Assembly: GCF_014898095.1 (NCBI RefSeq)
Contig: NZ_CP062946.1
Span: 1,674,001 to 1,738,000, forward strand
Origin: Thalassotalea sp. LPB0316
GTDB lineage: Bacteria > Pseudomonadota > Gammaproteobacteria > Enterobacterales > Alteromonadaceae
DNA: 64,000 bases
Reading direction: 5' to 3'
Shown here: piece by piece, positions 1 to 8,323 of the stretch
Layout of the letters: the number at the start of each line of letters is the position of its first letter
Position numbering within the stretch: position 1 is the first letter of the stretch
The notes under the pieces: model-generated
Told to the model about the DNA's origin: nothing
The model's database searches: none
Seen by the model: the letters and a program-made list of their open reading frames with translations, nothing else
Position numbers and translations under genes: made by a program

Positions 1-1928
1 AAAACGTGTTCGATATTTTGCGAACAGGTCAGCGCAAAGTAACCCCTGAATTAATGGACATCATTCTTCAAGCACTTGACACCATCAATGAAATGTTTGC
101 TCAAGTACAAAACCGTGAAGAAATCGATCCAGCTGACCCTGTTTTACTCGAAGAATTACATCGTTTGAGCGCCCCAGAAGGCGCAGAACCAGAAGTTGTC
201 GTTGAAGCAACACCAGAGCCTGAACCAGAGCCAGAACCAGCAGTAAGTGAAGGCTCTTCATCTGATGAAATGACAGAAGATGAGTTTGAAGCGCTTTTGG
301 ACCAATTACATGGCTCAGGTGGTGCACCTAAGCCGTCAGATACTGCACCAGCACCATCAGATAGCAGTGTTCAACCATCAGATGAAATTACTGACGATGA
401 ATTTGAATCACTACTGGATGAATTACACGGCCAAGGAGCTTTTTCAGCCTCTAATTCGAGTAAGCCTTCAACATCTGCATCGACAAATTCAGATGAAATA
501 AACGATGATGAATTCGAAGCATTACTCGATGAACTGCACGGCAAAGGCCAAGGCCCGAAAGCTGGAGCAACGCCTGTAGCTTCTGCTCCTGTGACTCCGC
601 CACCTGCTGCGGCTAAACCGCAACCGGTAGCCAAGCCTCAGCCGGCAGCAAAACCAGTGGCAGCGCCAGCAGCGCAAAAAGCAGCGGCCCCGGCTAAAGC
701 TGCAGATAAAAAGCCGACGCAAAGCGCCGGCACACAAGGTGAAACAACCGTTAGGGTTGATACTAAGCGACTTGACCAAATTATGAACATGGTGGGTGAG
801 CTAGTATTAGTGCGTAACCGTTTAACCAGCTTAGGTCTTACTAAAGAAGATGAAGAACTCACCAAAGCCGTTTCAAATTTAGACGCTGTTACTACCGACC
901 TTCAAGGTGCGGTAATGAAAACCCGAATGCAGCCGATCAAGAAAGTGTTTGGTCGTTTCCCGCGCGTTGTTCGAGACCTTGCTCGTAGCTTGAAGAAAGA
1001 AATTAAGCTTATCTTAGAAGGTGAAGAAACAGATTTAGATAAAAACCTTGTAGAAGCACTAGCTGACCCGCTAGTTCACTTGGTGCGTAACTCTGTTGAT
1101 CACGGTATTGAAGAGCCTGATAAACGTGAAGCCAATGGCAAACCACGTGAAGGTACCGTTATTTTATCGGCGTCACAAGAGGGTGATCATATTTTGTTAA
1201 CCATTAAAGACGATGGTGCAGGTATGAATGCTGATAAGCTTAAGGATATCGCGATTGAGCGAGGTGTATTAGATGCTGATGCAGCCGCTCGTATGTCAGA
1301 AAAAGAAGCCTTTAACCTGATTTTTGCACCGGGCTTTTCGACGAAAACTGAAATCTCTGAAGTTTCCGGTCGTGGCGTGGGCATGGATGTAGTTAAAACC
1401 AAGATCACGCAGCTTAACGGTACCGTTAATATTGATTCTGAACTTGGTAAGGGTACGGTTCTTGAAATCAAAGTACCACTAACACTAGCTATTTTACCGA
1501 CCTTAATGGTTGTCGTTGGTGAACAAACTTTTGCGTTACCATTAGCCGGCGTTAACGAAATATTCCACTTGGATTTAACCAATACCAATTTGGTCGATGG
1601 CCAACTGACGATCATCGTTCGTGAAAAGGCTATCCCGCTGTTCTACTTAGATCAATGGCTAGTTAAAGATATTCAAGACAAACCAAGAGACAAAGGGCAC
1701 GTTGTTATTGTTCAGCTTGGAACACAGCAGATTGGTTTCGTTGTCGATAGTTTGATTGGTCAAGAGGAAGTGGTCATTAAGCCGCTAGATCGCCTATTAC
1801 ACGGTACACCTGGTATGGCTGGTGCAACGATTACAAGTGATGGTGGTATTGCACTCATCCTTGATGTACCGAATATGCTCAAGTACTACGCGAAAAAGTC
1901 ACATATTAATAAAAAGCTAGGCGCATAA
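1..1928 (+). CDS. cheA: Chemotaxis histidine kinase CheA (5' truncated by window edge)
   Basis: CheA autophosphorylates on a His in its P1 domain and passes phosphate to CheY and CheB in receptor-CheW arrays. The reading frame is open from the first base, so the P1 phosphorylation site lies upstream; the first ~50 residues here look like the end of P1. Next come an acidic, Pro/Ala-rich linker with three repeats (separate entry), a dimerisation helix pair, the ATPase domain (N-box HLVRNSVDHGIE, G1 DDGAGM, G2 GRGVGMDVV) and a C-terminal CheW-like P5 domain ending at the stop. A GTG at base 6 is internal, not the start. cheB follows after 13 bases and the operon continues through cheW. Kinase identity is certain; the missing 5' end cannot be judged. 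Confidence 0.97.
   Translation, partial: NVFDILRTGQRKVTPELMDIILQALDTINEMFAQVQNREEIDPADPVLLEELHRLSAPEGAEPEVVVEATPEPEPEPEPAVSEGSSSDEMTEDEFEALLDQLHGSGGAPKPSDTAPAPSDSSVQPSDEITDDEFESLLDELHGQGAFSASNSSKPSTSASTNSDEINDDEFEALLDELHGKGQGPKAGATPVASAPVTPPPAAAKPQPVAKPQPAAKPVAAPAAQKAAAPAKAADKKPTQSAGTQGETTVRVDTKRLDQIMNMVGELVLVRNRLTSLGLTKEDEELTKAVSNLDAVTTDLQGAVMKTRMQPIKKVFGRFPRVVRDLARSLKKEIKLILEGEETDLDKNLVEALADPLVHLVRNSVDHGIEEPDKREANGKPREGTVILSASQEGDHILLTIKDDGAGMNADKLKDIAIERGVLDADAAARMSEKEAFNLIFAPGFSTKTEISEVSGRGVGMDVVKTKITQLNGTVNIDSELGKGTVLEIKVPLTLAILPTLMVVVGEQTFALPLAGVNEIFHLDLTNTNLVDGQLTIIVREKAIPLFYLDQWLVKDIQDKPRDKGHVVIVQLGTQQIGFVVDSLIGQEEVVIKPLDRLLHGTPGMAGATITSDGGIALILDVPNMLKYYAKKSHINKKLGA
261..542 (+). repeat. 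Three 18-codon acidic repeats in the CheA linker
   Basis: Copies lie at 261-314, 378-431 and 489-542, all in frame. Each encodes a variant of SDE(I/M)-x-(D/E)-DEFE-(A/S)-LLD-(E/Q)-LHG. The copies are separated by Ser/Pro/Ala-rich spacers, and a long Ala-Pro-Lys stretch follows. In Vibrio, the CheA region that binds ParP (called LID) lies in this linker, and parP is encoded downstream here. I infer that these are repeated ParP-docking peptides. A CheY/CheB-binding role is the alternative. Confidence 0.85.
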
Positions 1929-1941
1929 GTAGAGATAATAA

Positions 1942-3066
1942 ATGGCTTATAAGGTATTAGTCGTTGATGATTCGAGTTTTTTTCGTCGACGGGTGTCAGA
2001 TATTCTAAATAGTGAAGCAAATTTAGAAGTTATTGATGTCGCTGTAAACGGTAAGGAAGCTGTTGAAAAGGCTAGTACCTTAAAACCAGATGTTATCACT
2101 ATGGACATTGAAATGCCGGTGCTTAATGGCATTGAAGCTGTTAAGCAAATCATGGCGCAATCACCTACACCTATTTTAATGTTCTCCTCGTTAACACACC
2201 AAGGTGCCAAGGCAACACTTGATGCGTTAGACGCGGGCGCATTAGATTTTCTTCCTAAGAAATTTAATGAGATAGCGGCAAATAATGATGATGCTGGTGC
2301 TTTATTGCGTCAACGTGTGCAACAGTTAGCTCGTCGTCGTGTCAGTATGCGCCGTACGACAGCACCTGGGATTGTTACAAGAAAATCACAAGCCCAGCAA
2401 ACACCGCAATCACAATTTGCAACGGCGTCAAAATCTCGACCAATGTCGAATTTGTCCCCAGCCAATCACCGGGTTAAAAGCGATAAAAATTACAAATTGC
2501 TTGCCATCGGCACTTCTACTGGTGGCCCGATAGCATTACAAACGATTTTAACAAAACTACCTAAAGACTATCCTTTACCTATTATTCTCGTTCAGCATAT
2601 GCCGGCAGCCTTCACTGCAGCCTTTGCTAACCGCTTGAATAACCTTTGCCAAATCAGTATCAAAGAAGCAGAAGATGGCGATTTACTCACACCAGGTTGT
2701 GCTTATTTAGCGCCAGGTGGTAAACAAATGGTAATCACTGGTACGGAAAATGCTAAGAAACTGAGGATACTAGAAGATGACAGCGAACGGCTGACATACA
2801 AACCTAGTGTTGATATTAGTTTCGGCTCGGCCGCAAAAGTTTACCAAGGTGATGTATTAGCGGTAATTTTAACCGGGATGGGCCATGATGGAAGGGAAGG
2901 TTCACGTATGTTAAAAAGTAAAGGCGCGACAATTTGGGCGCAAGACGAAGAGTCTTGTGTCGTCTACGGTATGCCACAAGCGGTAACCGCTGCTGGAATA
3001 TCTGAATTATCATTACCACTGAATGAATTTGCATCAGCAATACTAAAGGAAACAGGCAATGGATAA
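1942..3066 (+). CDS. cheB: Chemotaxis protein-glutamate methylesterase/glutamine deamidase CheB
   Basis: CheB removes methyl groups from, and deamidates, chemoreceptors to reset sensitivity. The 374-residue protein has an N-terminal receiver domain (phospho-acceptor Asp55 in TMDIEMP), a basic linker of ~65 residues, and a C-terminal esterase domain with the triad Ser192 (GTSTGG), His219 (QHMP) and Asp316 (GMGHDG). It starts 13 bases after cheA and overlaps motC by 8 bases, so translation is probably coupled. Phosphorylation by the adjacent CheA is the family rule. Full length, no anomalies. Confidence 0.97.
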   Translation: MAYKVLVVDDSSFFRRRVSDILNSEANLEVIDVAVNGKEAVEKASTLKPDVITMDIEMPVLNGIEAVKQIMAQSPTPILMFSSLTHQGAKATLDALDAGALDFLPKKFNEIAANNDDAGALLRQRVQQLARRRVSMRRTTAPGIVTRKSQAQQTPQSQFATASKSRPMSNLSPANHRVKSDKNYKLLAIGTSTGGPIALQTILTKLPKDYPLPIILVQHMPAAFTAAFANRLNNLCQISIKEAEDGDLLTPGCAYLAPGGKQMVITGTENAKKLRILEDDSERLTYKPSVDISFGSAAKVYQGDVLAVILTGMGHDGREGSRMLKSKGATIWAQDEESCVVYGMPQAVTAAGISELSLPLNEFASAILKETGNG

Positions 3067-3805
3067 ACTCAGTATTGCTGGGCTTATCATTGCGGTTGTT
3101 GCTATATATCTTGGTTTTGCGATTGATGGTGGTTCAATAGCCTCTCTGTTTCAGCTCCCGGCATTTATTATTGTAGTGGGCGGCACGCTCGGTGCTGTTA
3201 TGTTACAGTCTTCAAAAACAGAATTTGTTCATGCAATAGCCCTACTTAAATGGGTGTTTAAGCCACCAAAATTTGATGTTGACCAAGGGGTCCAAGATAT
3301 TGTTTCTTGGTCAATTATGTCAAGAGAGTCGGGCTATTTAGCACTTGAAAATATTGCGCTTGATGAAGTTGATCCTTTTGTTAATAAAGGCTTAAACCTG
3401 TTGGTTGACGGTGTCGAAGTCGATAACTTCAAAGAGTCATTAGCGCTTGATTTAGATTTGTATCGAGAGCATAACTTACGTGCGGCAAACGTCTTTGAAT
3501 CGATGGGCGGATACAGTCCTACCATTGGTATTTTGGGTGCTGTACTTGGCTTGATTCATGCGATGTCTAATTTAAGTAATCCTGATTTACTCGGTCACGG
3601 TATTGCAACAGCCTTTGTTGCAACCATCTATGGGGTTGGTTTTGCCAACCTAATCTATCTGCCTGTTGCTAACAAACTACGGTCAATTATTCATCAGGAA
3701 ACCTTGTATCGCGAAATGGTGCTCGAAGGCTTAACCGCGATAGTTTTAGGCGAAAACCCCCATGCTATAGAAAATAAATTGTCAGCATTTAGGTTAGTAA
3801 AATGA
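3059..3805 (+). CDS. motC: Flagellar motor stator protein, MotA/MotC family
   Basis: Stator ion-channel subunit that, with its MotB-type partner, converts ion flow into flagellar torque. The 248 residues show an N-terminal membrane hairpin (about 5-23 and 30-50), a cytoplasmic domain, and two more membrane segments about 150-205 with the conserved GxxGTxxG-like region ([16 protein letters not shown]). Position between cheB and a MotB-like gene matches motC of Pseudomonas, the second stator set encoded in the chemotaxis cluster. It overlaps cheB by 8 bases and motD by 4 (ATGA). Whether it carries H+ or Na+ cannot be told from sequence alone. Confidence 0.9.
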   Translation: MDKLSIAGLIIAVVAIYLGFAIDGGSIASLFQLPAFIIVVGGTLGAVMLQSSKTEFVHAIALLKWVFKPPKFDVDQGVQDIVSWSIMSRESGYLALENIALDEVDPFVNKGLNLLVDGVEVDNFKESLALDLDLYREHNLRAANVFESMGGYSPTIGILGAVLGLIHAMSNLSNPDLLGHGIATAFVATIYGVGFANLIYLPVANKLRSIIHQETLYREMVLEGLTAIVLGENPHAIENKLSAFRLVK

Positions 3806-4764
3806 GACGGTTTCACAGTGAGCGACATGAAGTTAACCACGACAATGTCCATCGCTGGTTGATTTCTTATGCCGATTACATGACGCTATTGTTTGCGTTA
3901 TTTGTTGTCTTATATGCCATGGCGATTATTCATGAAGAGCCTTTTGAAACGATGACTGACTCTATCGGTCGTGTTTTCCAATCGGAAGACGAAAAGACAA
4001 AAAACCGAGGGCAAGGCGAAGATATTTTACCTGTTAATTCGCGAAAATCAGAAACACAGTTATATGGTGATGGTATATTAGAAGAGGCTGGTCCTGAGCT
4101 AACTGATGGTGAAAATGAGCTATCAAATATAGAGAAAAGTGAAGTGGGTACCAACTTAGAGTCACTAGAAGATGAGCTTCATACGGCGCTGTACGAGTTG
4201 GTCGAAAATGGTTATGCAGAGCTCGAGATCGATGGCGATTGGTTAGAAATAGAATTGAGTAGCGGTTTGTTGTTCCCCAGTGGTAGTGCATCAGCAACCA
4301 ATAATGCTGAGGTAATACTCTCGGCTATCACCCCATTAATCAAAGATGTGACAAATTATATTCGCATCCGTGGTTATACCGATAATCAACCGATAAATAC
4401 TGAAATATTTGAATCAAACTGGGAGCTGTCAGTTGCCAGAGCCGTTGCTATACTTAGATTATTAGAAGAACAAGAAATTATTCCTCAACGAATGGCTATT
4501 GAGGGCTATGGTCAGTATTCACCTAAAGTAGCCAATGATACAGATGATGGAAGATTACAAAACCGTCGGGTTGTCATAGCAATCTCTAAATATGGTCTTG
4601 AGAGAGAAAATGTCTTAGATACGCCTTCGATTAGCGTTAAGGATATTGAAACGATCAAACAAGAAGTTGATTCTGGCAAACAAGGCAATAAAATTAGAAT
4701 TATTGAATTAGAAAACGGGGGGATTCGCATTACCACCCGTGATGATGAAAATCAGAATAATTAG
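3802..4764 (+). CDS. motD: Flagellar motor stator protein, MotB/MotD family
   Basis: Peptidoglycan-anchored stator subunit paired with the preceding MotC-like channel. It has a short basic cytoplasmic tail, one membrane helix (about 22-43) containing the ion-carrying Asp25 (SYADYMTLL), an acidic periplasmic linker of ~90 residues, and an OmpA-like peptidoglycan-binding domain (about 150-275: RIRGYTDNQP, NWELSVARA, NRRVVIAI). A C-terminal tail of ~45 residues follows the OmpA domain. The ATGA overlap with motC indicates coupled translation, as expected for a fixed-stoichiometry complex. Confidence 0.9.
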   Translation: MRRFHSERHEVNHDNVHRWLISYADYMTLLFALFVVLYAMAIIHEEPFETMTDSIGRVFQSEDEKTKNRGQGEDILPVNSRKSETQLYGDGILEEAGPELTDGENELSNIEKSEVGTNLESLEDELHTALYELVENGYAELEIDGDWLEIELSSGLLFPSGSASATNNAEVILSAITPLIKDVTNYIRIRGYTDNQPINTEIFESNWELSVARAVAILRLLEEQEIIPQRMAIEGYGQYSPKVANDTDDGRLQNRRVVIAISKYGLERENVLDTPSISVKDIETIKQEVDSGKQGNKIRIIELENGGIRITTRDDENQNN

Positions 4765-4779
4765 ATACTAGGAACACTT

Positions 4780-5559
4780 TTGGTCGTCTGGACAGTTGCA
4801 AATCAAAAAGGTGGCGTAGGTAAAACCACAACAACCATTACCTTAGGCGGATTATTGGCGTCTATGGGGTACAAGGTGCTGTTGGTAGATACCGATCCTC
4901 ATGCGTCACTTAGTTATTATTTTGGCATTGAATCTGAAGACTTAGACTTGAGTGTTTATGATTTATTTGTTCAAGACTCAACGAAAGAACAAATCTTACA
5001 AAGCCTTTGCCCTACTCAGTATAGTAATATCGATATTTTGCCTGCGACCATGGGCCTTGCGACACTCGATAGAGCCTTGGGAGCTAAAGGTGGAATGGGG
5101 CTCGTATTGAAAAAAGCCTTGGCAAAAATATCAACCGAATATGACTTTGTGTTGATGGATTGTCCGCCGATATTAGGGGTTTTGATGGTTAATGCCTTAG
5201 CAGCTTCTGAGCGTATTATTGTGCCAGTACAAACCGAGTTTTTGGCATTAAAAGGTTTAGACCGAATGATGCGAACGTTAGAGATGATGGAATCCGAGAA
5301 AGAGTCATCCTTCACCTATACCATAGTACCAACCATGTTCGACAAACGTACTAAAGCGTCTATTTTATCTTACAAAAAATTACAAGAAACTTATCCCAAT
5401 AGTGTCTGGCAAGGGGTGATACCAATAGATACAAACTTTAGAAATGCTAGTCTGGCACAAAAGGTACCGTCAGATTACGCGATGACTAGTCGCGGTGTCC
5501 ATGCTTATAAAACGCTTTTAAACTACCTTCTGAAACAGACAACAGTGAAGTCATCATGA
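4780..5559 (+). CDS. parC: ParA-family ATPase ParC, polar localisation of chemotaxis arrays
   Basis: ParA-like ATPase that in Vibrio directs chemotaxis arrays to the cell pole, acting through ParP. The deviant Walker A is KGGVGKTT (residues 10-17), followed by VDTDPHAS and the switch region DCPPILGVLMVNALAAS. The start is TTG at 4780: AGGA lies about 8 bases upstream, and the resulting N-terminus MVVWTVANQKGG matches my recollection of ParC proteins. It lies 15 bases after motD and overlaps parP by 4 bases. A chromosome- or plasmid-partition ParA is unlikely because no parB or parS is near and the neighbours are all chemotaxis genes. Confidence 0.92.
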   Translation: MVVWTVANQKGGVGKTTTTITLGGLLASMGYKVLLVDTDPHASLSYYFGIESEDLDLSVYDLFVQDSTKEQILQSLCPTQYSNIDILPATMGLATLDRALGAKGGMGLVLKKALAKISTEYDFVLMDCPPILGVLMVNALAASERIIVPVQTEFLALKGLDRMMRTLEMMESEKESSFTYTIVPTMFDKRTKASILSYKKLQETYPNSVWQGVIPIDTNFRNASLAQKVPSDYAMTSRGVHAYKTLLNYLLKQTTVKSS

Positions 5560-6299
5560 GTAAATCATTATCTGCTAGTAATAAAATAATGAAGAATTAT
5601 TTGTCTGAGCTATTAACTGACGTCGCAGAAGAGCAAGCCAGTGTTCAGGCACTTGAGAAACAAGCAAAAGACAAACAGCTCGAATCTTTGCTCGACAAAG
5701 TAAACCTAGCAAAGCAAGAAAACGCTGCTATGCCGCTATCACGTCACCCCCATGATGATCGTGAGCCGGAGCCAATAGATGAGCTCCAAATTGCACCAGT
5801 AAAAACGCGAAAAAGCAGAGCGGCAGGTCAAACTCATACTAAATCGGTCAACCGAGAGAGTTTCCAAGCAATGTTTTTCGAAGTGGCGGGGCTTACCGTT
5901 GCAGTGCCATTGATTGAGCTTGGCGGTATTCATCACATTGAGAAAACCAATACCTTAATGGGTAAACCTAAGTGGTATAAAGGCGTTATGGTACATCGTG
6001 AACAAAACATTAATGTTGTTGATACAGCATTATGGGTGATGCCTGAAAAGTGTAATCAAGAACTATTAGATAGTATTAAATATCAATATGTTATCATGCT
6101 TAATGATAGTGATTGGGGCTTAGCTGCTGAACATTTAGTTGATACGGTTACACTCCAACACGATGACGTTAAATGGTTAGATAATCCAGCAAAACGCAAA
6201 TGGCTTGCTGGCCTGGTAAAGGATAAAATGTGCGCCTTACTCGATGTAGATTCATTAATTGAACTACTAGAAAATGGCGTAAATATTAATCATGACTAA
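5556..6299 (+). CDS. parP: ParP, CheW-domain protein tethering chemotaxis arrays to the pole
   Basis: The 247-residue protein has a variable, charged N-terminal half (1-100, coiled-coil tendency near 25-55) and a divergent C-terminal CheW-like domain (about 105-240, including FFEVAGLTVAVPL and GVMVHREQNINVVDT). In Vibrio the C-terminal domain (AIF) integrates ParP into the CheA/receptor array and the N-terminal part contacts ParC. That mapping is inferred from gene order and domain layout. It overlaps parC by 4 bases. The acidic repeats of CheA in this operon are candidate ParP partners. Confidence 0.88.
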   Translation: MSKSLSASNKIMKNYLSELLTDVAEEQASVQALEKQAKDKQLESLLDKVNLAKQENAAMPLSRHPHDDREPEPIDELQIAPVKTRKSRAAGQTHTKSVNRESFQAMFFEVAGLTVAVPLIELGGIHHIEKTNTLMGKPKWYKGVMVHREQNINVVDTALWVMPEKCNQELLDSIKYQYVIMLNDSDWGLAAEHLVDTVTLQHDDVKWLDNPAKRKWLAGLVKDKMCALLDVDSLIELLENGVNINHD

Positions 6300-6362
6300 A
6301 CTATAATACATTGATAGAATATCTTTGATGTATAAGACAAATTTTAATTGAGGACGGGTAGT

Positions 6363-6854
6363 ATGTCTGACGAACGACGCACTTCTAATGACGCTGTTGA
6401 TAACGATGAAGTACTCCAATGGGTAACCTTTAAGTTAGACAGCGAAACTTACGGTATCAATGTGATGCAAGTACAGGAGGTTTTACGCCACACTGAGATT
6501 GCCCCCGTGCCAGGCGCTCCGGGTTATGTACTCGGCATTATCAACTTGCGTGGTAACGTGGTCACCGTCATTGATACTCGAGCGAGGTTTGGCCTTGTTG
6601 CCGGTGAAGTGACTGATAATACGCGTATCGTGATCATCGAAGCAGAAAAACAGGTTATCGGTATTATGGTTGATAGCGTTGCTGAAGTTGTATACCTCAA
6701 AGCCTCAGAGATTGATATTGCGCCAAACGTCGGTAACGACGAGAGTGCTAAGTTTATCCAAGGTGTATCAAATCGAGATGGTGAACTACTTATTTTAGTC
6801 GACTTGAATAAACTGCTAACTGATGATGAGTGGGACGAGTTAAAACAGTTCTAA
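6363..6854 (+). CDS. cheW: Chemotaxis coupling protein CheW
   Basis: CheW bridges chemoreceptors to CheA in polar arrays. A single CheW domain fills residues 20-158, with typical blocks WVTFKLDSETYGINVMQVQEVL, split here as WVTFKLDSETY plus GINVMQVQEVL, and GIINLRGNVVTVIDTR. I chose ATG at 6363 because GAGGACGG lies 6-13 bases upstream; an in-frame TTG at 6348 would overlap that ribosome binding site. The 63-base gap after parP holds an imperfect AT-rich inverted repeat (ATACAT...ATGTAT) and could carry an internal promoter. Length of 163 residues is normal. Confidence 0.97.
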   Translation: MSDERRTSNDAVDNDEVLQWVTFKLDSETYGINVMQVQEVLRHTEIAPVPGAPGYVLGIINLRGNVVTVIDTRARFGLVAGEVTDNTRIVIIEAEKQVIGIMVDSVAEVVYLKASEIDIAPNVGNDESAKFIQGVSNRDGELLILVDLNKLLTDDEWDELKQF

Positions 6855-6909
6855 TCATTCGTTAGCTTAGATGTTGATAAGAGAGCCGAAAGTAAGAACG
6901 TGATGTCTT

Positions 6910-7356
6910 ATGTTATCTATTGAACTCACCTCAATTGCGACACTTGCAGTTCTTTTGGTGCTGCTTTTTGTTTTATTAGTTCGACAAAAAGCAGTTCAGG
7001 CAACTATCCAAGATAAACTTAGTGTACAAGAGTCTTTAATTACTCAACAAAGCCAAACAATAGCTGCGCAAGAAATATCTTTGCGTCAATTAGCCGAACT
7101 AGAAGCTGAACACTTCAGTGAGAATAGCCAAGTAACTAAGCAGTTAGAACACCGTATTGCAACGCTAAAACAACAGCTTACTGAGCTAGAAAGTCTGTGC
7201 CAGTCACTTAACCAACAATCAACAGAAGATAAGTTTTACTCAAGAGCATTAAAGTTAGCGCAAAAGGGCGCTGATGTTGATGAAATTGTCGCGGAGTGTG
7301 AAATTCCCCGAGCCGAGGCAGAAATGCTACTCGCGGTCCATCAGAAAAAATCATAG
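6910..7356 (+). CDS. DUF2802 membrane-anchored protein at the end of the chemotaxis operon
   Basis: The 148-residue protein has one N-terminal membrane helix (about 5-25), a long coiled coil (about 35-105) and a C-terminal helical segment (ALKLAQKGADVDEIVAECEIPRAEAEML) resembling a small helix-turn-helix fold. DUF2802 genes follow cheW in many Vibrio, Shewanella and Pseudomonas clusters. Their function is not established to my knowledge, so a role with the array or motor is only inferred from position. The gap to cheW is 55 bases. Confidence 0.8.
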   Translation: MLSIELTSIATLAVLLVLLFVLLVRQKAVQATIQDKLSVQESLITQQSQTIAAQEISLRQLAELEAEHFSENSQVTKQLEHRIATLKQQLTELESLCQSLNQQSTEDKFYSRALKLAQKGADVDEIVAECEIPRAEAEMLLAVHQKKS

Positions 7357-7363
7357 CTCGCTT

Positions 7364-7390
7364 TAATACCATTTATTTCACTCGGTATTA
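7364..7390. repeat. Short inverted repeat between DUF2802 and mlaA
   Basis: The arms TAATACC (7364-7370) and GGTATTA (7384-7390) flank 13 bases. There is no U-tract, so it is a poor terminator. The arms resemble the outer ends of the dispersed palindromes at 8235, 28024 and 59177, and this may be a short relic of the same family. Confidence 0.45.
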
Positions 7391-7431
7391 CATGTTAGAC
7401 TTGCTCGTCATCAAATTACTCGGACGTTAAC

Positions 7432-8235
7432 ATGACTAAATTTGAGGCTTTTGTTAAGCGCTCTTTTTCCATTAGTTTTATCATCGCTATATCGTTAGTT
7501 AATATCGGTTGTTCTAGTACGCCTGAGCAAAGCAAGCGCATGCCGGCCGCACAAATAAATGATCCATTAGAGTCGATCAACCGGCCTCTTTGGGTCTTTA
7601 CGTGGGAATATGCCGACAAGTATGTAACAAGACCTGTGACGAATGCATATGTCGCTATTATGCCAGATTTTTTGCGGGCAGGTTTGCTCAATATGGCACA
7701 AAACCTCAACGAGCCGTCATCGATGATCAATAACCTACTACAAGGTAAGTTTAAAGCTGCGGGCAATGATGCTGGTCGCTTCGTACTTAATTCAACTGTA
7801 GGTTTATTAGGTTTTTATGATCCAGCCAGTGATTTTGACATGATGAGAAGCCAAGAGGAGTTTGGTGAAGTACTTGCAACTTACGGTGTTGGTGACGGTG
7901 CTTACTTGATGATCCCTGTTCTCGGCCCATCCTCTATTCGTGAGGAAGTCGGTGATTTTATTGATCACAGCTACTTCCCTATCGGTGATTTCGCGTTTTG
8001 GCCAGGTATTTTTAGGCGAGCGATTATCGGCTTAGAAGCTCGAGCAGATTTCGGCGAGCGAGAGCAGATTATTGATAACTCGGTTGATTCATACCAATTT
8101 GTCAAAACGAGTTATTACCAAAATATGTTATACCGCGTTTATGACGGTAATCCTCCAATTTTGGTAGATGAGAAAGCCGAAGAAGAGCTTGATGAATATC
8201 TAGACTTACTGGAAGAAATCGACGAACAAGACTAA
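7432..8235 (+). CDS. mlaA: MlaA/VacJ outer-membrane lipoprotein, phospholipid retrograde transport
   Basis: MlaA sits in the outer membrane and removes mislocalised phospholipids from the outer leaflet, handing them to MlaC. The 267 residues start with a lipoprotein signal (lipobox LVNIGC, Cys at about 27) and continue with the MlaA domain (DPLESINRPLWVFTWEYADKY; GRFVLNSTVGLLGFYDPAS; LGPSSIREEVGDFID). The C-terminus is strongly acidic (EEELDEYLDLLEEIDEQD). No mlaBCDEF genes are in the window, as usual for this family. It sits just after the chemotaxis operon but is probably an independent unit. Confidence 0.95.
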   Translation: MTKFEAFVKRSFSISFIIAISLVNIGCSSTPEQSKRMPAAQINDPLESINRPLWVFTWEYADKYVTRPVTNAYVAIMPDFLRAGLLNMAQNLNEPSSMINNLLQGKFKAAGNDAGRFVLNSTVGLLGFYDPASDFDMMRSQEEFGEVLATYGVGDGAYLMIPVLGPSSIREEVGDFIDHSYFPIGDFAFWPGIFRRAIIGLEARADFGEREQIIDNSVDSYQFVKTSYYQNMLYRVYDGNPPILVDEKAEEELDEYLDLLEEIDEQD

Positions 8236-8270
8236 TACTAATTGAAATAACTATTTAATTCATTTGGTAT
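8235..8270. repeat. Dispersed imperfect palindrome (family also at 59177)
   Basis: The outer arms ATACTAATTGAA and TTCATTTGGTAT pair with two mismatches. The element begins at the last base of the mlaA stop codon. The copy at 59177-59208 shares arms and core (TTTAATTCA), differing by a 4-base deletion and a few substitutions. This looks like a REP/MITE-derived intergenic repeat. Confidence 0.7.
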
Positions 8271-8273
8271 AAG

Positions 8274-8306
8274 AAAAAAAGGTAAGGCCATGGCCTTACC
8301 TTTTTT
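8274..8306. terminator. Bidirectional terminator between mlaA and the M2 dipeptidase
   Basis: A 20-base perfect palindrome (GGTAAGGCCA/TGGCCTTACC, 8281-8300) is flanked by an A-run on the left and a T-run on the right. It can end transcription of both convergent genes. Confidence 0.9.
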
Positions 8307-8323
8307 ATATTATTATCCGCTGA

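Noticed and set aside
1187..1615. 142-residue minus-strand ORF inside cheA
   Set aside because: It lies wholly antisense to the conserved CheA kinase domain and has no ribosome site; it is a shadow of biased codons.
4780..6299. Plasmid or chromosome partition parAB locus
   Set aside because: The second gene is a CheW-domain protein, not ParB, no parS-like sites were seen, and the operon is chemotaxis.
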